The notes under the pieces: model-generated
Told to the model about the DNA's origin: nothing
Seen by the model: only the letters and a program-made list of their open reading frames with translations
The model's database searches: none
Made by a program: the position numbers and the translations under genes
Shown here: positions 44,327 through 55,800 of the stretch, one piece after another
How positions within the stretch are numbered: position 1 is the first letter of the stretch
Layout: every line of letters begins with the position of its first letter
Assembly (NCBI GenBank): GCA_948567375.1
Contig: OX419761.1
Span: 53,756,501 to 53,820,500 of the forward strand
Direction: 5' to 3'
DNA: 64,000 nucleotides
Origin: Lunularia cruciata
Taxonomy: Eukaryota > Streptophyta > Marchantiopsida > Lunulariales > Lunulariaceae

Positions 44327-45700
44327 ATGAATTTCAAGATGTCCTCCTTAATAATTATGGTTAAGATTACCACCAAAAATGAAATTAGATCACAAAATCA
44401 AGATATTTCTTGGGAAGACACTCCATGTAAGGTCCCATATCAACTATCCTCTCATGATTTAAAAAAGAGTGCAAGGCTCAAATTGAGGATATGTTGCAAA
44501 AAGGGTTTATCCAACTCAATGTATCACCATATGGTGCTCTTTTCTTGTTTGTGAAAAAGAATGCAAATGTGCATTGACCATTGGGGCCTAAATCAACAAA
44601 TAGTGAAGAAAAAATACCAATTACCTTGTGTAATACCAATAATTAGACATATGATCTAGAGGTGAAATTTGGTTAGTAACATCTAGAAGGATTTTATACA
44701 TGATGGATTAAATATATCATATAAAGGTATCACCAAAAAAGTACTTCTGTTAATAGAAAAGAAAACGAAACATACTTGAAAACCTTAGAACCAATAGCTA
44801 AACATGTGATCTAGAGGTGAAATTTGGTTTGGTAACATCTTAAAGGATGTTGCACATGATGGACTAAATAGATCAGAAAGAGGTATCATCAGAAATGTAC
44901 TTCTACTAATAGAGCAGAAATCAAAATATGCTTGAAATCTTTAGAGGTAATTTTGAGGGCCTAAATGGATGAATTAGGCCTCAAAAATGTGCAAAGGCCT
45001 CCCACTCCACCTCAAAAAGGATGAAAAAGTTGGCCTTCACTTCCCCCTATTTGTCTCACCAAGAGCTTTCCAATGGTACTTCATCCATGCAATTTTGAGA
45101 TTCCTACAAGAAGATTCTCTAAAGATTTCCTCTGGTCAACATTGGTTTGACCAACCAGATAGGACCAAATCCAACATGTTACCCATGCATGCATCTAATC
45201 TGGAGATCAATGGGTGGAGATCAATGACATGTCAACAATCCACATATATGATCCAAGGGTTATGCTTCTGTTTAGTGTCTCTACTTTGCTATATAACAAA
45301 GCCAAGGTGCTCCTTTAGGGCATAAGAATTTGAGTGTGAACTTGTGCTTTCTCTTTTGTGTTTCTCTACTATACTTGGAACACTATACCTTGAAATAATG
45401 ACCCATATTATCAACTCAATGGGAGAAAAACACTTCACCAAACTTGATCTATGGAGCCATTATAATTAAAATAAGATCATGGAGGAAGATATATGTAAAA
45501 TTGCTTGTCAAACAAGGTATGGTAACTTTGAGTACCTAGTAATGTCATTTGGCCTCACCAATGCACCAGCCATTTTCATGAGTATGATGAATGATATATT
45601 TTTTCCATATTTGGATAAAAAATTTTATCATTTTCCTATATGACATCTTAGTCTACAATATGACAATGAAAGAGCACAACCAACATCTACAAGAAGTTTG
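44327..45700 (+). pseudogene. RT of G2 gypsy element, split by solo LTR
   Basis: First part 44380-44628: TPPCKVPYQLSSHDLKK type block, a KKGF-like turn, then IDHWGLNQQIVKKKYQLP. Second part from 45393: [44 protein letters not shown] and a degraded palm motif (FLYDILVYN, first Asp of DD replaced). Removing 44629-45387 plus one CCTTG makes the two parts contiguous. Confidence 0.7.
44629..45387 (+). repeat. solo LTR of G2 family with internal duplication
   Basis: Starts TGTAATACCAATAATTAG and ends AACACTATA, with perfect 5-bp target duplications CCTTG (44624-44628 and 45388-45392). No interior. It is about 190 bp longer than the LTR at 42966 because a unit of about 165 bp (containing ATCTAGAGGTGAAATTTGGT) occurs twice in tandem near its start. 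Confidence 0.85.
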
Positions 45701-45701
45701 G

Positions 45702-46720
45702 TTTAGTATGTGGTGGTGTTCTTGGATGATATTTTAATCTACAACAAGACAAAGGCATAACACACAAATCACGTGTGGGAAGTCCTAAGATGACTACATT
45801 AGTGGAAGTTTTACTGCAAGAAGTGAAAGTGTGCCTTTTGGCATAAGGAAGTTACCTCCTTGGGTCACAAGATCTCATTTGAGTGGATCAAGATGGAAGA
45901 GGAGAAAATCAAGGCCATTACTGATTGGACTACTCCAAAGGATGCTACAAAAGTATGGGTACTTAATGGATTAGCAAGTTTTTATCAAGGGTTCATTCAC
46001 TACTATATTCATGTGGCTGCACCATTGACCAACCTCTTGGGAAAAACTTCAAGCTTTTAGTGGACCACCAAGCACAAAGAAGCTTCTGGGATGCATCTCA
46101 GAAGCTAAAACATATGGTATCTTCAAGACCCATTCTTCAGCCATATGACTCTCGACTACCTTGTGTGGTTGATTTTGATGCTTTGCAACTGGAGCCATGT
46201 TGCAACAAGAATTCCTTGATGGATTACATTCCATTGCCTTTGTGTCTTGCCAACCAAACACCATAGAAAGGGATTACTCTACTTGAAGTCAAGAACAACT
46301 AGAAATGATATATGACACCAAGGTATGGAGGCATTATCTCTTGGCAAAACAAGGGATCATGCAAACTGATCACAAACCATTGTTGCAAACATTACATTTG
46401 GAACACATGAAGAGTCAACATCATCAATCCGAAGAATAACTATAGTTGTTTGACCTGAAACTTGAGTATAAACTCAATATGTTTCATATCATCCCTAATG
46501 CCTATCACAATGACCTGATTTGAAGTCTCTTCCTCTCATCACAATGACAATTATGTCAATCAATTCCAAGGTCCAAATCAAGCTTATGACAACTTTACAA
46601 CAAGATCTCTTCTTTCAAATGGTATAAGGTTGTCTTGGTGCACATGATAAGGAATAAAATTGCCTTTGTCTTCAAAGAAGGTCTTTTATCTATGAGAACC
46701 GGATCTATGTTCTAGCCAAG
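45702..46720 (+). pseudogene. RT C-terminus and RNase H of chromovirus copy 3
   Basis: 45860-46060 reads GHKISFEWIKMEEEKIKAIT then VLNGLASFYQGFIHYYIHVA and LTNLLGKTSSF. RNase H follows with VDFDALQLEP (near 46170), in which the active-site Asp is followed by a deletion relative to the 9012 copy. Frameshifts continue through to about 46500. Confidence 0.7.
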
Positions 46721-46729
46721 GGTGATCTA

Positions 46730-47700
46730 TGACTTGTGCACTTTGACTTACTAATCATTGGTCACATGGGTGTGGACAAGACCATAGGTACCCTACAACA
46801 CCAATGGTTGTGGTCCAACATGGCATGAGATGTTTGAGATTTTTTTTGACCTTGTGAGAGCTACCAACACAACAAGGCCAAAAACCAAAAATGGAGTGGA
46901 TTCCTTCAACCACTTCCCATCCCATCTTCTTGATAAGAATACATGAGCTTAGATCTCATCACATCCTTGTCCAAGACAAAACAAGGTTACACAAAAATTG
47001 TGGTGTGGATAAGTTTAGTAAGAAAATCTACTTGGCACCAACCTTTGATACAATGGATACTCTAACATTGGCCTAGATCTACTTCAACAATGTTTTCAAG
47101 CATCATGGGATGCCTTGTGTACTCATCTCCAACCATGACCTTCATTTCATTGGAAAATTTTGGCAAGCACCCTTCTAAATACTTGGCACCAAGCTTACTT
47201 TATCCACGACCTACCATCCTCAACTAATAGACAAACCAAACATGCAAATTGCACCTTGAAGGATATGCTTTGTGTCTTTGTCAATATTCACCATACCAAT
47301 TGGGACAAGTGTATTGCAACTATTGAGTTTACCTATAATAATTACAAACAAGCAAGCACCAGATTTTCTCCCTTCTTCCTTAATTTTGGCCAAGTCCCAC
47401 TTGTTCTAGATTTCCTTCTTGCTCCACCTTCATCTCATGTCCCTCATACTTCTACCTTCTTGACCATTATATCCCAATCCTTACTAAACAAGCCAAATCT
47501 CATCTTCTTGTTGCTCAAATTGTCAGAAACAATATGCAAACCAACACCATCATGATCTCACTTTTCAACTTGGTGATAAGGTCATGCTTTTTTCTAGTAA
47601 CCTACCCCTCCTACTTGATATCCAAGTCTATAAACTTGCTCGTAATTGGACAAGTCTACTTGATGTCACCCAAATCATTTCTCTTGTTGCTTATTGACTT
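46730..47700 (+). pseudogene. integrase of chromovirus copy 3
   Basis: HHCC remnant IIGHMGVDKTIGTL (near 46760), core blocks LAPTFDTMDTLTLA and a LISNHDLHF motif (canonical SDRD loop, Asp retained), TLKDMLCVFVNIHHTNWDK, FTYNNYKQASTRFSPFFLNF and GQVPLVLDFLLAPP. Stops and frame changes throughout. Confidence 0.75.
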
Positions 47701-47703
47701 ATC

Positions 47704-48024
47704 TTGCCTTCTAAAATGCAAATCCACCCTATCTTTCATATTTCCAAGCTGAAACCCTTTGTTCCTAATCCATCTTCCTTTTCCTCTCATGTCCAACCCT
47801 CTCCTCCTCCCGTGCTTATCAATGATCATGAAGAGTATGAAATTAATCTTATCCCTGCATGTCACCACATTCAACATGACCGCCAACAACATATTGAATA
47901 CAAGGTTCTTTGGAAAGTGTATCCCCTTCATGATGTCACTTGGGAGCCTCTTTCTCATCTTCATAATGCACAAATGGCCATCTAGGAGTTTGAAGCTTCA
48001 ATGGTGATGAGGACGTCACCAATT
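47704..48024 (+). pseudogene. chromodomain of chromovirus copy 3
   Basis: Open 93 codons from 47704: MQIHPIFHISKLKPFVPNPS, EYEINLIPACHHIQHDRQQ, IEYKVLWKVYPLHDVTWEP, SHLHNAQMAI. Aromatic positions of the chromodomain are mostly kept. Purine tract AACGGTGGAGGAATA follows at 48025-48039. Confidence 0.75.
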
Positions 48025-48039
48025 AACGGTGGAGGAATA

Positions 48040-48520
48040 TGTAACAATTTGGAGTTTAACGACAAGATAGCCAAGACTAACAAAGTAGCAAATAGGCCAA
48101 ATTAGCCTAGGATATACTAGAAGCATTAAAGAAGCTTCTTGGTACTCTCTTAGTATTGGGTAACATGCATGCCAAGTGGTGATGCATAGGAGGAAGCTTC
48201 TTGGGAAGCTTAGATTGCATGCCAAGTAGATGGCTTCTAAAACAAAGCTTCTTGGCTACCTTTACTTGCACGCCAAGAAGACGGCTTCTAGAAGGAAGCT
48301 TCTTGAGAAGTTTCACAATTAGCTTGACTTGCACTCTAAGAAAGCGGCTTTCAAGAAGCTTCTTGAGAAAATTCTCAAGAGCCTTGTATGCTTCCCTATA
48401 AATACCAAAGCCCAAGATCATGCTAAACATTTGGAGTTTCTCTCATTCAAGTATCCCAATGTGATCTTCCACTCTGGTCTTCCATTCTCCTATTTCTCTA
48501 CTTGGTCTTGATCTTTTACA
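48040..48520 (+). repeat. 3' LTR of chromovirus copy 3
   Basis: Starts TGTAACAATTTGGAG and ends GATCTTTTACA. 481 bp, longer than the 426-bp LTRs of the 9012 element, and contains the AAGCTTC-rich module. TATA-like CTATAAATA near 48402. Confidence 0.85.
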
Positions 48521-51500
48521 CAAGGGCCATCTAATCTAAATTACTATAAGCTACCAATAGCTTTGTTCTAATTACACCTATAATTGATTGAGAATTTTCT
48601 TGTTTGAGATCATAGTTTAAGGAGTTGCAGCTTACTAGAGCATTCTTGCTACTTACTTAAACCCTTGAGCTAAAACTCTAGCAAGATTTGGCATAAATTA
48701 GGAGTAACGTCTTGATTAGGATCTTGAATTAGGTTTTGAGCCATAGAAAACAAACTAAGTTTAAAACATTGTCAATGGAGCTATAATGGTTAGTTTAGGA
48801 AAAAATTCATTGGAAATTGTATCTTGTAGGCTTTACATTAAGTGCTAGAATGTTTACATTGGAGCTATAGTGAAGAAATCTATCTTAGTCCAAGTCTAAA
48901 AAAAATTTCCCCACAAAAAGGTATAGAATTACCTCATCTAAAGTACAAGTTGGAAGTAGCTCTTAGATAGAGCAAGGATGCTCTAAGGCACTTATGTAAT
49001 AGAAGTGTAGAGAGTTATGGTCAAGCTACTTGTGTTTAGATCCTTTATATACTTTGCATGTGTGATTGTATCCATAGTTGGTTTGGATTGGTGCGTGGGT
49101 GTTGGGCTTAGGTTTGCTTTCTTCAGATGTATTGTGTATTTCTTCTTGGTACTGCAAGAAATTATATCTAGTAAGCTAAGATTGCATGTTGTAATGGCAA
49201 GCTAGGTTGCAAATTTTCCTATGCGATAGAAAGAAGATTGGGAATTGGGGTACAAGTTCTCAAAAATTTGAAATACAAGTGAGTACAACATCCACTATAG
49301 ATCTAGATACAACTTTCTATCCATATATTCCACAACTAGGTACTCAATGCATTCTTAGAGAGAACAATGCAAAGTACAACACTTGTTGTTGTTACACATG
49401 TTGCTCAAGTGACTCCAAGAGGAGGCTAGAGCTTTGAGGAGTAGTAGATAACAAAATTATTCATGGTCCAAAATAATTTGATGCAATATGTATAATTCCT
49501 AATAATTTCCAAGATGTAGTATAGAATTACAACATTCATGGATGCAAAAAAGACGGAACACAACCTTGCCTTATTTAAGGAGTAAAAGGATTATAATGCG
49601 ATCATTCTGGAAGAATTCAAGAAGAAGTTGAAACATTTGCTTAATTTTTTATAGGTGGAGAATATGTGCAAACACTTAACTAGTTGGGGCATAAATAGCC
49701 TTGTTAAATAATGTAGAATTCTAGATTAAATAGTTTAGTTTTTATTCATCTATAAAATTACTATTTGAAGTGCTTTACATATATACATTATGGTATTTGC
49801 TTAAAGAGTTTTTCTACAAAAACAATTTGGATTTCAGTCATAATGAGATCTATGTTCAAAGAGATATGAGATTCATGTTCAACGAGCCTTAAGTTGACAG
49901 GGTTTCTTAAAGGCTTGACTGCATGTCATCCAAAATATTGAAAAGTCAAACAAGAGTAGTTTTCTCTTACTTTTGCAAAATTGATCAAAGACTATCTCAT
50001 TGAAATAACAAAAAGAAACACAAATTTCTAGAGGTTGCGCAAAAGCAAACCAGGTGGAATTTTTGAGCAAGTGATTAGCACAATCAAAAAAAGTATCACA
50101 CGTTGCCACTTGTCAACCTCTAGGTGTATTTTGAGCTAAAAGAGAAATATTTAGTTAACATTAGAAAATTTAACTAGTAGTTAAATTTGTAATCAAATAT
50201 TTATCATGAACTTGATTCATTGTAATCAAAAACTTGCATACATTTTTTTATCAAAAGCAGCAAAAAATGTACTCAGTTTTTATGGATAAGTGTAATGCCT
50301 AGAAAATTAATATACTTATATCTTGCTTTATTATGCAATGAGAATAATAGAATTTATACTTTATAGTACATGAAATCTAGTAGAAATTTAAACATAAGTT
50401 AGTTTTATGTGTAAATCATAAATTTTATATTAGTTTAGAATTTTCTTCTATTTTTTTCAAAAAATAATAATATAATTAATAGTAAGAAATTTCTAAAGAT
50501 CTAACTAGAAGAGATTTTGAAGCTATGAATTACATGCTATGAATTACATGTAATCACATGAATTACATCGTAATAACGGACACATTATGACATAATTTTA
50601 TAATTTTATGTAGATTTATCTCACTACAAAATAGATACTAAATTTTAATCCTAAAATATTATTGAAATTGAAAATTATGCTAAATATTTAAAAAATATTT
50701 TAAAATAATAAGATAAAAATGGTAAAAAGATTCATTGAGAGATAAATACATTTCCAATTTTCATCTCAAAGTAGATTCAATTTAATGTTATCTGTATTAG
50801 CTTCTATTGATTTTCTTAATACCTTTAAAAGAGTATAATTATCAACAAATTTTCTTTCTTGAGTCAAAAAATGCTATTTTACTTAATTTTTTTCAGAATT
50901 TAATAGAATTTCTCTGGTATAATTTCTTGTATACATTTTTAATTACTTAAATTATTTTGGGATAGTCTTATCTTGTGCTGATTAAGAAAAATATAATTAA
51001 TATCCTATTTATTTGCTTTTATTTTTTAATAATCATCTTTTTGTAAAAAAATTTTATTAGAATTAAAAAGCTCATTTAGCATATTTTTAATATTAACTTA
51101 TTCTAAATTTATACTTTAATTTATTCTATCTTGTTCCATTTGAAATCTCTTTATAAGTTTAACATCTTATTTCTAATTTTTAATATCAATCCAATATAAC
51201 TAGAGTATAATTCTCAATATATGTAACTCATCAGATTAAAGATAGTCATGGTTCATGAATTCCCAGTTTTTGAGTTATCATCGATACCCTTATTAAAATA
51301 AAAGGAGTTATATTTTTATTTGAATAATTTGATTTTTTTATTTATTTACACATATAATTAGTTTAAGTATGATAATATTTTTTATCAATATATTTTAATA
51401 ACTCTTTTATTATATTATGTCTAGATTTCTGACTTATCAGAATTTTGAGACAATGTAAAAGTAACATTCAACACAAGGATTCAATACAAGGAAAATGTTA

Positions 51501-52053
51501 TAAATAGATCTGTTAAACCATTTTCATTTCTTCTATGCACATAAAAATAACAAATGATTGTACAATGCGGCTCTTAAGTAAAGAAGTCATATACAATTTG
51601 TTTGTTTCAAATAAATACTTGTATAGTACATTTTCCTACTCTAACGAAAATAAACTGTAATACAAATTGTTTAATTCATACTTGAGCTACCCCTCGTAAG
51701 GAACGCATATATCATAATCTTTTGTTGAATTAAAAGACTACATATAGGAGTGATCAATTTTGATGTTATGAACTAGGGGCTCCCAAATGCACATCATCGT
51801 AAATAGTTAGTCGTTACCTCATCCACTCCACAATCAATGCCTTGACTTGAAGTATTAGAAAAAGAGAGTGCAATAACTCACGAACTTTCTCACGATTCCT
51901 ATGGACCATAAAAATAATATCAACTTCGTAATAGAGTCAGGATTTTGGTAATATAGCACAAATATATCTGATACCTAAAGCGAAAACAATCGAAACTAGA
52001 ACTATTGGAATACATAACGATGTTTATACTGTTTTAAGAAAGTCAATGTCCCA
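48521..52053. other. gene-free region, strongly AT-rich from about 50100 to 51700
   Basis: No ORF of interest, LTR or element domain was recognised in 3.5 kb. The stretch 50100-51700 is conspicuously rich in A and T with long runs of both. A short motif ATGAATTACAT is repeated three times at 50526-50569. The region could be old intergenic DNA or a matrix-attachment-like stretch upstream of the SEC12-like gene. Confidence 0.5.
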
Positions 52054-52213
52054 ATGTTACTATCCTCCACTTTTCTCGTAGAGTCTACACGAGGGTTGAC
52101 AAATTCTCCAAAGTGTAAGAACTGTCACTCAAAAGCAGTTAAAAGGCGACGAAGCTTAAGTTGCAGAGCAAGCAATACAACATCAGCATCATCATCAATC
52201 CTTGTCGTCTTCG

Positions 52214-52657
52214 CTACTGTTTTGCACGTCGGAACGGAGCACCATTGTCTCTTTCCTGTCCAATGTGAGGACAGATTTGGATGTGATTGTTGTCCAACTG
52301 GTTCATATCGAGGAAAACGAGGGAGTGGTAAACTGGGGGCAGATTAGAATTTTCCAAGGAGGAGATAGATACAGAGTTTATGAATGAGAGAGTATATGAG
52401 AATTTGGTGGTGGGTTTATGAAGGAAACTTTGGGTTAATTTTGGTAGCAAGGAGTGGAATTTGGGGCGTAAGTGAGGGAGGTTAGTGGGATATGCCAATC
52501 TGTTGTTAGCATATGCTGGTGGTTTAAGATGAAGCCATGACGAAGAAGATGACATACACGATGAAAAAGGTTTTTCTGCTGGTCGATCGAGAAAGCAGGC
52601 GAAGAAGGTGAAAACTGCTCGAAAAATGGGCACTTGACCTGGGAAACGAACGGACAA
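52214..52657 (-). CDS. hypothetical minus-strand ORF upstream of SEC12-like gene
   Basis: 147 codons from 52657, with an internal Met followed by SSSSSWLHLKPPAYANNR, a Ser/Leu/Pro-rich and slightly basic composition that could resemble an organelle-targeting leader. I find no known domain. It lies in the likely promoter or 5' leader of the divergent neighbour at 52822 and may be chance. Plus-strand short ORFs overlap it. Confidence 0.2.
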   Translation of the reverse strand: MSVRFPGQVPIFRAVFTFFACFLDRPAEKPFSSCMSSSSSWLHLKPPAYANNRLAYPTNLPHLRPKFHSLLPKLTQSFLHKPTTKFSYTLSFINSVSISSLENSNLPPVYHSLVFLDMNQLDNNHIQICPHIGQERDNGAPFRRAKQ

Positions 52658-52821
52658 ACTTATGGGTCGTTATTCTGAAGAGCTGAAAAACTGTGTTGTT
52701 TCAAAATTGCAGTTTCTTTGGCTGCAAGGTACAGTGGAATCTTGAAATTCCATTGTAGTTGGGGTTGTGGGTCCTTTCGTGAGATCGGAGAATTTCGGGT
52801 GGAGTTTGTCAGGAGTTAATA

Positions 52822-55800
52822 ATGGGGAAACGGACGAAGTTTATGGCAGGTCACAACAGTGATGGATCGCGGTTTGTGACTGCAGCATGGGCTACCCATC
52901 ACCGAATTGAGAAAGAAATTGCCGATCATATTTTTCTTGGGAGGGAATCTCGTGAAGAAGAGAAGGGTCACGAGTTGGCCTTAAGCCGCTATGACTGGGT
53001 TACGGATAGTTTGTCTGATCCGGTGAGTAATTCCTCCTTTCTCTTCCTTGATTCGATTTTTTATGGCTGTTCAGAACCAGAGCTTCCATCTCTTTTGTTT
53101 CGATATTTGAGAAATTGGACTTCTGCTAGGTTCACTCATTGTGTTTCTGATCGTGACAGAAAACAGAATTCCCTATGGAGGATGGGTCACCAGAGAAAAT
53201 TGCGGTGCACCCAGGGGGGGATGGTGCCATCATCTCCTTCGCTGAAAGCTGCAGGCGAGTAACTACCGAGGACAATTTCAACTATTTTCTCTAGGTCCGA
53301 ATTGCGGGATTTTACCAGTTTATGAAGCATATATCTCCTGAGTGTTAGCAGCAGAGAGGCTTTGAGGAATTCGGGTGAAGTTCTCTAAGACAAACGAGCC
53401 AAGTAGCGTGCTACTCCAAAATGTAAATGCTTGTATTGATACATTCCAGAGTAAATGTTATGCAGTGACCATGCTTCTACCCATATTATTATATGTTTTT
53501 GAACTGTCGAGGTAAGAGATTCACTTAGTGGGAACCTTTTTGTAACTGCGGGACATATCTAGTATGCACTGAAAGCTTCGAGTTAGTCTAGAAAGTGTGA
53601 CAGAAAAATTGTCCTGTTTTATACATGTTTCTTTACTAAACCGCGTGCCTCCCATTAGCATTCAATAAATTCAATGAAGGTTTTGTGATGGTATGGCTAT
53701 TTGAAGTCAGTACTGCCACATCTTTTACCATTTTGCAGGTTGTACATATGGGAAGAATTGCCCGAAGATGACATTCGAGGGAGGAAAGGGCGAACAGACA
53801 TAGAATTGAAGTTGATACCATCTGACAGAATTCTCAGTGGCCTCCAAGATGTTGGACCTCAAAGTTGTCTTCTTTTCAGCAGCGATGGCGCTTTATTGGC
53901 ATCTGGTGGTGAGGTAAATCCTCCAGCCAACTATCCATCAGATGTACCGTTCATATATACTTAATGAGTTCTGGATCACGCGTTCCTAGAACGGCTTCTG
54001 CTCTCATCTACCCAATATCCATGAGATGTAGGATGCTGGGGAAGCTTATATTTCTTCCTCCTCATAGCTAGCACTACGATTTTCGTTAGCTCAGGGTTGA
54101 GAAGTTACCTCCTACTGGTAGCTCAAATAGTCGTCCTTTCAAAGCGGGCAGTCGCGAAGCATTGAATCGAAGTTTAGTTTTCTGAGAGGAGACGTCTTTC
54201 GGAGTTGTCTTTCTGGAGTTACGTGAGTTGTTTAGTCATTGGATACGTCCTGACTTTAGTTGTTTGTCGGGTATATTTGATGGTAGGATGGGCATGTACG
54301 TGTTTTCGAGTGGCCAACGATGGATATCATTCTCGATATCCCTAATGCACATACGACCATCAAAGATATGGATATCAGGTGATTGTTGCGGGTTTTAGTC
54401 TGGAAATATTGCCGGCAATATATCAAAGCAGACCTTGGTTTGAACTTACATGTATCCTCGTTCGGTGAAAGGCTTCTGCTCCCGCTCCCAATGCTCATAT
54501 AACCTGGTTCGGACACTTAAGGAAGAGTCAATGCGTACCTGACACTACTTCCTATGATTTACCTGACACTAGATACCTATCTTTGAAGAACTAGAAAATT
54601 TTATCAGCAGTGCAGTCGATAATCGCAACAGAATGGGAATTTACGTGACTACTCAGGTCCAACATAGTTGGTTCATTCAAGTTAGTGTGAGAAGAAGTAG
54701 CCTACTTTAGACGGGTCTAAGTTCTGAACCTAGTGATCGATTGAAAAGGCCATGGACTTTCATGTCTTCGGGTAAGGAGTGGATTTGGTAACCAACCCTT
54801 TTGCACATATCTCCTTAAACTACACAACTTCTTCGGTAGGGTCTTAAAGGATCAGAACACCTGCTGTTTGGTACATATGCTGCTTGATCCGAAAACTTTG
54901 TCTTCTGGCTGCTAATCAGTATTATTGGGCTACAGTTTGGACTCTGCCTTCCTGTCAACTACTTCAGACAAGAGCCCATGCCGGGTTTGGGACATAGCGA
55001 GTGGTGCAGGACTGCTTGTGACGCTCCCTTTTGATGAGGTATAGTAATCAATTCCGCATCTTCTTTTAATCGCTGTTACAACGAGAACTTGGTCCGTATG
55101 CAACAAGAAGACCCGTGGTCACAAAGTACGAACTGATTGTTTGTTTTCATTGGTCATGCTGAACAAGCAGAAGTCTTATTCGTCATAATGCTCTGGCTCG
55201 CTTGACACCTTCCTCTGAGCTGGGGTAATTAATCGCATCTTCTCATTTCAGCGCTTTGGTGGTCCTTTTATAGGAAGAAAACTTTGGATATTGTCGATTC
55301 TCTCGCGATGGAATGAGGCCTTTCTTATTCGTCACATTGACAAAAGGTAGGTGACTGTGCTACTTATATCTGATCGTTTCAGAGTTGATCAAGCTATGTG
55401 CTCGTCGTCAAGAGAAACTGGTGCCTTCCCTGCATCTAGGATCGTTAGAGATACTTTTAACATCGTCTTATCACAGAACCTTAGCCATAAATATGTAGGA
55501 AAATGCCTGCAATTATTGCCATTTCCATGATATTTGGCTTTGCTTTTGCAGGTCTGGAAGGCCTGATTAGTGTTTGGGACATGTCTACGTGGAGAAGACT
55601 TGGCGCCAAGAAGTTTCAGAACGAACCCATCACTGCTCTGGCAATATCTCACCATGGAAAGCGACTGGCCATGTATTCTCCTGCTCTTTCTTTTAAACTA
55701 GACTGTTTCTCTCTTAAGATTACGATTTTAGGACTGTCGCGATCCACGAAGTTGGAGACTCATGCCAGATAGTATATTTGCGTAAGCAACATAAAGGATT

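Larger units (their letters stand above)
43535..45700 (+). mobile_element. G2 gypsy element interior, 3'-truncated
   Basis: Follows the LTR at 42966. The gag region (43550-43790) is mostly lost. Protease remains at 43794-44084. RT starts at about 44380, is split by a solo LTR at 44629-45387 and resumes at 45393, ending near 45700 at a junction with chromovirus sequence. RNase H, integrase and the 3' LTR are absent. Confidence 0.7.
45702..48520 (+). mobile_element. chromovirus copy 3, 5'-truncated
   Basis: Begins inside RT just before the palm motif ([12 protein letters not shown] type, near 45715) and runs through RNase H, integrase, chromodomain, purine tract (48025-48039) and a 3' LTR. It joins G2 RT at about 45700. 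No matching left LTR was found and the flank after 48520 does not resume G2, so the junction arose by deletion or recombination, not simple insertion. Confidence 0.75.

Noticed and set aside
53636-53821. minus-strand ORF within the SEC12-like gene
   Set aside because: Antisense to exon 3 and intron 2 of a gene with good splice support.
55261-55346. Alternative exon 6 starting at the upstream CAG (55251) of the SEC12-like gene
   Set aside because: The frame from that acceptor gives non-homologous sequence; the acceptor at 55273 gives FGYCRFSRDGMRPFLFV, a family block.
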